From Lactococcus lactis (lineage in GTDB: Bacteria > Bacillota > Bacilli > Lactobacillales > Streptococcaceae), in the NCBI RefSeq assembly GCF_029023865.1, contig NZ_CP118970.1, positions 1 through 58,341 on the forward strand: 58,341 nucleotides of DNA. The letters run 5' to 3'. Below, in pieces: positions 53,173 through 58,341 of this stretch; positions within the stretch are counted from its first letter, which is position 1, and each line of letters begins with the position of its first letter. Under the pieces are notes generated by a model. It worked only from the letters and a program-made list of their open reading frames with translations, had not been told where the DNA came from and did not search any database. A program made the position numbers and the translations under genes.

Positions 53173-53922
53173 TTACTTGAAATAATTTGTTATTTTTTCT
53201 TGGCTATTTAATGATACGCCCACGATAAAATAAGGAAAATCCGAATAAACACTACTTGCTTCAGAAAAACGCATTTCATAAATAATTTTTTTAAACTCTA
53301 ATGGATCATTTGCAAATAAGGTTACTCCCCATTCATGATCATCTAACCCAATCGATCCGGTAATAAATTGATGAATTTTCCCCGCATATTTACGACCAAT
53401 CATACCGTGTTCTTTCATTAATTCTCGCCGTTTTTCATAAGGCAAGGTATACCAATTAATATCACCCGAACGAACTTTATTCATAGGATAAAAGCAAATA
53501 TATTCGTCATCCTTTGGTAATTTTGGATAAAGATGTTGCGTCGTTCTCTCCATGGCTTTTTCTGTTGTCGGTTTCCCACTATATGTTCCCAGCTCAATCA
53601 CTGATACATAGCTATGTAACGGTGTTAAGTAATCAAATAATGCTAGCTGATGCCAACGATTTTCTTCAGCATTTACATCTTTTAATTCCGGACGTAAAAC
53701 AAAAAAACCAATATCGCCTTTATGACCAGTCACATTCCAGACATAATGACTCCCTTTTTTGGCTTGTTCAATTTCCTCCCATTCAGTCAACAATGCGATT
53801 AATTCCGCTACAACCGCTTGTTTTTTTGGTTGTGCTACTTGATTCCAAGCTGCCCAATCCATTTGATACGTGAGATGAAGTGAATACCATCCATCTAATG
53901 TTTCTACTGCTTCAACAATCAT
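53173..53922 (-). CDS. hemQ: Coproheme decarboxylase ChdC (HemQ)
   Basis: This 249-residue chlorite-dismutase-family enzyme decarboxylates coproheme III twice, using peroxide, to give haem b. Residues at positions known for Firmicutes ChdC are present: Tyr145 and Lys149 in FYPMNKVRSG, His172 in EHGMIGRKYAG (proximal ligand), Gln185 in KIHQFITGS and Arg218 in YEMRFSEAS. First gene of the operon; RBS GGAAGGA lies 7 bases upstream of the ATG. The gene ends 19 bases before the MFS gene. Confidence 0.92.
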   Translation of the reverse strand: MIVEAVETLDGWYSLHLTYQMDWAAWNQVAQPKKQAVVAELIALLTEWEEIEQAKKGSHYVWNVTGHKGDIGFFVLRPELKDVNAEENRWHQLALFDYLTPLHSYVSVIELGTYSGKPTTEKAMERTTQHLYPKLPKDDEYICFYPMNKVRSGDINWYTLPYEKRRELMKEHGMIGRKYAGKIHQFITGSIGLDDHEWGVTLFANDPLEFKKIIYEMRFSEASSVYSDFPYFIVGVSLNSQEKITNYFK

Positions 53923-54007
53923 TTATTTCCTTCCTTTCTTTATTGTCTGAAAATTCAATAGATTTTTTTCATTTTCTTCTCTCCTTAAAAACTAATATTT
54001 GTGTACA

Positions 54008-54036
54008 TAAATAGTATATCATAGGTTCTGTTGCAA
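54008..54036 (-). promoter_or_regulatory. Possible IS-derived promoter of the haem operon
   Basis: The outward-facing TTGCAA inside the IS6-family end (54036-54031) stands 17 bases from TATTTA (54013-54008). A TATACT at 54018-54013 is a better -10 box but is only 12 bases away. IS6-family ends are known to supply -35 boxes. This is tentative. Confidence 0.35.
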
Positions 54037-54101
54037 AGTTTAAAAATCAAATACAAGGATTATAAACCTTGTATTTGATTTTTAAACTTTGCAACAGAAC
54101 C
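54024..54101. mobile_element. Collapsed IS6-family element, 78-bp palindrome
   Basis: GGTTCTGTTGCAAAGTTT plus AAAAATCAAATACAAGG is followed by its own inverted copy with only a few bases between. The sequence matches the end of the ISS1-like element at 57128 (GGTTCTGTTGCAAAGTTT...ATACAAGG). It is two outer ends of one IS with the interior deleted, and it marks the left boundary of the multicopper-oxidase segment. Confidence 0.85.
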
Positions 54102-54144
54102 TGGTAGGCGATCATTTTTGTAGATGCAAATCACGAATTCGCAG

Positions 54145-55518
54145 CTATACCGCTTTCTTCGCGACTTCCTTTGGTAACGTCAACGCCAACAGCAAGCCAA
54201 TCAGGCCCACGCCAGCAAACACAGCGAAGGTAACAGCAAAACCGCCAGCATGACTTCGCAGCGTGGTTTGCATGCCATCCAACAACACTGTGGCGAACAT
54301 GACACCGGCAGAACCGAATAACTGACGAGCCGTCGTTGTAACCGCAGTGCCGTCTGCCACGAGCTCATTCGGCAAAGCATTCGCGCCAGCCGTCACTGAA
54401 GGCATCATCACAAAGGCATTGCCGGCTTCAGTCGCCATCGCCAACATAATTGCCCCAATCAGCGGTAAATGATGGGCAAAGACTGCTAACAGACCAAAGC
54501 CGCCAGTAATCAACAACATGCCAATCATGGCCACGACACGCGGTCCAAAGCGATCCAGTAGGCGCCCGCTAATTGGATTCAAAATACTCAGCAACACCGC
54601 AGCTGGCACTAAGGACAAGCCAGAAATCAACGGTGACAAACCAAGTAGCGTTTGAAAGTAAAGCGGCATCAGGATAGTGGTGACAATCAAACCGACGTAT
54701 GAAATTCCGGTCAGAAACACCGCTTTAATAAACATACCAGTGGCAAAAACTCGCATTTGCAACATTGGTGGTTGGCGATTCAATTGCCGAACAACGAAAA
54801 TACCAGCTGCCAGAACGCCTAAAATCAACAAACCAACCACGCCAACAGTTAAGCCTTTTTTCGACAAAGCACCCAAGGCATAAAGTAGAATTGGAAAACT
54901 TGCGGATAAAAGGAAGGACACCCAGTCCAGTTGCGTCGGTTGCAATGGCATGACAGACGCAATGGTCACCGTTGAAACGGCCAGCACAAGCAGCGAAACG
55001 ACCAAGAAGAACAAGAATAAAGCGTGCCAAGGGAACCATGTCAGCAAAACACCGGAAATAATCGGACCGACTGCCAAGGCTGAGCCCATGACCAATCCCG
55101 CCGTGCCCATCACCCGACCACGCTCACTATGCGGCGTAATCGTCAGCAACACGGTCTGGAAACTCGGGAAAATAATCCCGACCGCAATCGCTTCAAGCAA
55201 CCGGCCAATCATGAGCACGGTAAAACTCGGTGCCCAGATACATAAGCCTGTCCCAATGGCAAAAATGAGTTCAATCGCTTGGAAAAGCCGTCGGAAAGTA
55301 ACATTATGCAACAGCCATGGGCTAACCGGAATCATCAAGGTCATCACCAACATAAAGCCGGTTGTCAGCCAAGCAACTGTATCCGCTCCTAAACCAAAAG
55401 CTTTCATAAAAGCAGGATAAGCGGTGCTTAAAGAAGACTGAGAAATTGACATCGAAAAGGTACCTGTCAGTAACGTGGCGACAAAAGCCCCGCGATGTTT
55501 GATCGTTGGAGAGTGCAT
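54145..55518 (-). CDS. MFS multidrug transporter (DHA2 type), GC-rich
   Basis: This 457-residue permease has about 14 helices and DHA2-family motifs (LTTGFMLVMTLMIPVSPWLL, then GRLLEAIAVGIIFP and the MMPSVTAGANAL segment). It likely exports drugs or other small organic compounds by proton antiport. Codons are GC-rich compared with neighbouring lactococcal genes, resembling Lactobacillus-group DNA. It lies 45 bases downstream of the multicopper oxidase on the same strand, so both may be cotranscribed. Confidence 0.85.
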   Translation of the reverse strand: MHSPTIKHRGAFVATLLTGTFSMSISQSSLSTAYPAFMKAFGLGADTVAWLTTGFMLVMTLMIPVSPWLLHNVTFRRLFQAIELIFAIGTGLCIWAPSFTVLMIGRLLEAIAVGIIFPSFQTVLLTITPHSERGRVMGTAGLVMGSALAVGPIISGVLLTWFPWHALFLFFLVVSLLVLAVSTVTIASVMPLQPTQLDWVSFLLSASFPILLYALGALSKKGLTVGVVGLLILGVLAAGIFVVRQLNRQPPMLQMRVFATGMFIKAVFLTGISYVGLIVTTILMPLYFQTLLGLSPLISGLSLVPAAVLLSILNPISGRLLDRFGPRVVAMIGMLLITGGFGLLAVFAHHLPLIGAIMLAMATEAGNAFVMMPSVTAGANALPNELVADGTAVTTTARQLFGSAGVMFATVLLDGMQTTLRSHAGGFAVTFAVFAGVGLIGLLLALTLPKEVAKKAV

Positions 55519-55560
55519 ATTAAAATCATCTTTTTCTATATTAGTATTGTGGGACGTTTA

Positions 55561-57087
55561 CATTTTCATTCCCATTTTTTCATAAGACTGCATACCGCCC
55601 ATCCAAATCTCAGATGGTTTGACGCCACGTTCTTTAGCCAAGGCCATCATTAACGTATCCATATCCATCAATTTATATTCTTGCTTTGGCTTGGCTGGAT
55701 CGAATGTTTCAATCTGTGCCATCATGCCGCCATCTTCGTGCTCAATGATATGGCAGTGATACATATAAACCCCTGGCAAATCAAAGCGAACCAGCAGCCG
55801 AACCGTTTCACCAGGATTCACGCCAACGGTATCTTTGAAACCATGTTCATTTGGATACGGCGCATGCCCATTCCGCGACAAGACTAAGAATTGGGTTCCA
55901 TGCACATGGAATGGATGAACCATTCCAGGCGCATCATTGCTATTGGTAACATCCCAGTACTGGGCTTTGCCAATTGGTTGCGTGGCATCAATCCGCTGCA
56001 TGGCAAACTTTTTACCATCAATCGCAACACCTTCGTCCATCCCCTGCATCACAACGTGGCGAACTGGCAAAGCCGGGTCAACCACTGGTGCCTTCACATC
56101 GAACAACTTATCAGGCAAGGTAGTCTGATCCGGTTTGAACGCATGAATGCGGAACTTTAGCAATGGCACATCATCCGTATATAAGGTGACCTCGTCGCCT
56201 TCATGGTATTGGCCAAAATCAACGATCACTTCGGCACGCTCAGCACAAGTCAGCATCAAATGGGTAAATTTGACCGGCTCCGGTAACAGTGAGCCATCCC
56301 CGCCAATTTGCGTAAATGGCAGGTCATCGGAAAAATGCAACCGCCATTCACGGCGATTAGCACCATCCAGAAAACGCAACCGGACCTTTTGCGTGGTGAC
56401 ATCAAAATAGGGATTGATTGTACCGTTAATCATTGCAGTTGGCCCAGCAACACCGTCAGGATCATAATCAGCCCGGTAGTCCCACTGGTTGTTCTCATGA
56501 AAACGCCGGTCTTGCAAAATGACCGGAATATCGTCAACGCCATAGTTCCTTGGCAATGGCAGGCTGGCTTCATGGTCGTCTTTGACAATCACCATGGCAG
56601 CCAAACCATGCCAAACCTGCTCGGCTGTGGATGGGCACGGATGCGCGTGCAGCCACAAAGTCGTCGCAGGTTGTTCCAATGTGAAGTCGATATGCTTACT
56701 TTCACCCGGATAAACCGGCGCATGGCATCCGCCATCAACATAAGGGCCACTGACATTAGCCCCATGCCAATGAAAAGTGGTCAACTCAGGCAGGGTGTTT
56801 TTCAGTGTCACATGCGTATGCTGACCACGGCGATACACAATCGTCTGACCTAACAGACTGGTATTATAGCCCCACGTCTTGGTCTTCGCCCCAGGTAACA
56901 GTTGCGTTTCCCCAGCCTCTGCTGTCACCGTGTAATAAACGTCGGTCGCCGTCTCTTTATCCGGTTTCAACAACGGCGGCACATTTAAGGGCTTCTCAGG
57001 CGCATCACTGACCTCAAGCGGCACGTATCCGCCATCGTGGAGATCAAACGCTGGCTCATCAAAGAAATAGTCCGTATAGTTTTTCAT
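55561..57087 (-). CDS. Multicopper oxidase (laccase/CueO-like)
   Basis: This multicopper oxidase has all four copper-binding blocks: TTFHWHGANVSG, LWLHAHPCPST, HPFHVHGTQFL and YHCHIIEHEDGGMMAQ, which build the trinuclear and type 1 copper sites. No signal peptide is seen. I chose the ATG at 57087 (MKNYTDYFFDEPAFD, 508 residues) preceded by GAGGGGGAAA; an upstream start would extend it by 12 residues. Relatives in lactobacilli oxidise phenols, copper or biogenic amines; the substrate here is not known. Strongly GC-rich, so transferred. Confidence 0.88.
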
Positions 57088-57127
57088 CGTGATTTCCCCC
57101 TCTGACAAGAATTTTAACACTTTTTAG

Positions 57128-57936
57128 GGTTCTGTTGCAAAGTTTAAAAATCAAATACAAGGTTTATAATCCTTCTTGTTCTTAAGCTAATATTCCCATT
57201 AAGACCTTAATCTCAGTAGATACCGAAAATCCGAAGAGCGTTGCATTTCTTCGGTTCTTTTTGTATATTCCTCGAAGGGTCTCCATGCCCGTAATCGTGG
57301 TTGAGGCAGTTCGTAGACTTCGATAAAATTTATTGCGTCGTTTGATTGGTCGATGGTCTTGTTCTATTAAATTGTTAAGATACTTCACAGTTCGGTGCTC
57401 TGTCTTAGTATATAAACCCACACTCTGTAACTTTCTAAAGGCGGAGCCAAGAGAAGGTGCTTTATCGGTCACAATTGCTTTCGGCTCACCAAACTGTTTA
57501 TGGAGTCGTTTAAGAAAGCATAGGCTGCTTGCGTATCCCGTTTCTTTCGTAACCAGATATCTAAGGTTAAGCCGTCCGCATCAATTGCACGATAAAGATA
57601 ATGCCAACGTCCCTTAATTTTGATATAGGTTTCGTCCATTTTCCAAGAAGGGAAGGACGGTCTATTTTGCTTTTTCCAGAGCCGATAGAGTACTTTACTG
57701 TATTCTTGAACCCATTTATAAATCGTAGTATGGCAAACATTTATTCCACGGTCATAAAGCAATTCTTGGACTTCACGATAGCTCAAAAATTGTAACGAAG
57801 ATAGTAGCCCACAGCGATAATAATGACCTCTTTTTTGAATTGTTTGCCTTTAAAATGATTCATTACTCTGTCCTCTCTGTCTTTTTTCTCAATTTTACAC
57901 TAAAATAGATTTTTTGGAAAACTTTGCAACAGAACC
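57128..57936 (-). mobile_element. ISS1-like (IS6 family) element, 809 bp
   Basis: The element is bounded by GGTTCTGTTGCAAAGTTT and AAACTTTGCAACAGAACC. Its left end equals the palindrome at 54024-54101, so together they enclose the transporter-oxidase pair. It cuts coiA on its right side. No target duplication. Confidence 0.9.
57182..57862 (-). pseudogene. ISS1-type transposase with two frameshifts
   Basis: The frame MNHFKGKQFKKEVIIIAVGY is shifted by two extra bases near 57786 (RYN before LSYREVQELL), and again by one lost T near 57509 (AAYAFL to KRLHKQFG in the homologous copy). The DDE region (MDETYIKIKGRWHYLYRAID and VTDKAPSLGSAF) is split, so the gene is dead. Confidence 0.88.
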
Positions 57937-58279
57937 GACAATACCACTTATTGTTGATCTTAAACTAGCGGAATTTATTCGTCGGCAACTTTATTATTGT
58001 TCACCAAAATGGTTGAAACTTCAGGAAAAATATTACCAAAGAGGTGAAAATTTGTTGAATTTGACTTTTGAACGTTCTTTTATTGCACCTTTGGGGTTGA
58101 ACTTACTTGAAGTTTTTGATGATGAAATCCCTTTACATAAATTTACTCAAATTAAGCAGAATATTAATCTCTATTATGAAAACTTTTTAATAAATTTTCA
58201 GCAAAATAGCTTTAAGGCAGTCTATCCTCCCCGTTTCTATGCTATAATGAAAAAGCAGAAGAAGGATATGAATGAATGA
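57937..58279 (+). pseudogene. coiA: Competence protein CoiA, C-terminal fragment
   Basis: About 113 codons read VDLKLAEFIRRQLYYCSPKW, then EKYYQRGENLLNLTFERSFI and YPPRFYAIMKKQKK, which fits the C-terminus of streptococcal/lactococcal CoiA. The 5' part was removed by the ISS1-like element ending at 57936. In streptococci and lactococci coiA is the gene directly upstream of pepF, and that order is kept here across the window boundary. Confidence 0.65.
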
Positions 58280-58322
58280 AATTCTGCTAATAAGTTTTTA
58301 ATGTGAATAAAAATTATTTTGA

Positions 58323-58341
58323 ATAAAAAGGAGTGAGCTTC
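58323..58341 (+). promoter_or_regulatory. Ribosome-binding site of pepF across the window boundary
   Basis: AAAAAGGAGTGAGCTTC ends the window. Joined to base 1 it puts AAGGAG 8 bases before the pepF ATG, the strongest sign that the molecule is circular and that the window is the whole plasmid. Confidence 0.8.

Noticed and set aside
54677-55420. Plus-strand frames opposite the DHA2 transporter
   Set aside because: Low-complexity Thr/Pro-rich antisense translations without RBS; the minus-strand transporter explains the region.
56147-56853. Long plus-strand frames opposite the multicopper oxidase
   Set aside because: Antisense shadows common in GC-rich genes; the minus strand encodes a complete oxidase with all copper motifs.

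Overview
The window reads as one complete circular plasmid of a dairy Lactococcus (L. lactis or L. cremoris), opened at the pepF start codon. The last bases (58323-58341) carry an AAGGAG ribosome-binding site that falls at the right distance before the ATG at position 1. The lactose (tagatose-6-phosphate) operon, the opp-pepO cluster, IS982, ISS1-like and IS981-like elements, and pCI305/pWV02-type iteron replicons all point to Lactococcus. There is no rRNA, tRNA or CRISPR array.

Layout. 57937-58341 plus 1-1970 is a captured chromosomal segment: the coiA 3' end, intact pepF, and the 5' end of an O-methyltransferase cut by an IS981 remnant. 2540-3571 holds a serine recombinase and a convergent Fst-type type I toxin-antitoxin module. 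3619-12504 is lacR and lacABCDFEGX with visible LacR operators, a promoter and a cre site. 12755-16943 has mscL, small-RNA-like hairpins, a defective IS982, an AAC(3)-like acetyltransferase and a collapsed IS6-family palindrome. 16945-21397 is a mobilisation and replication module (MOBQ relaxase, oriT, accessory proteins, repB with 22-bp iterons). 21794-32143 is accessory DNA: a frameshifted resolvase, a BRCT protein, an IS4-family element with 8-bp target duplication, an orphan lactococcin-type immunity gene, a DUF2971/HEPN-like pair, ISS1, nisin resistance (nsr), a CPBP protease and a DUF805 protein. 32331-35515 is a Na+/H+ antiporter-KtrB-KtrA operon. 35604-39085 has a small CHAT-domain protein, parA with a ribbon-helix-helix partner, and a second repB with different iterons. 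39086-47989 is IS982 and oppDFBCA-pepO. 48236-50903 has a second BRCT protein, relics, a resolvase and a second Fst-type module. 50905-53922 is a three-gene haem operon (coproheme decarboxylase, MFS permease, coproporphyrin ferrochelatase). 54024-57936 is a GC-rich MFS transporter and multicopper oxidase between IS6-family ends.

How it works together. Lactose uptake and catabolism (lac) combine with peptide import and hydrolysis (opp, pepO, pepF) for growth in milk; the cell-wall proteinase is absent. Nsr, the immunity protein and the CPBP protein suggest defence against lantibiotics and bacteriocins. The haem operon encodes the last two enzymes of the coproporphyrin-dependent haem pathway plus a transporter.

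Most interesting structure. Three 29-bp sites (13537-13565, 32149-32177, 35550-35578) share conserved arms around a variable 6-bp centre and resemble, from memory, the streptococcal/lactococcal XerS dif site. They lie in the same orientation. One pair separates the two replicons and another pair exactly brackets the antiporter/Ktr operon, so the plasmid may have been built by Xer-driven module exchange, similar in idea to Acinetobacter pdif modules. No database search was possible; product names rest on recognised motifs and remembered families.
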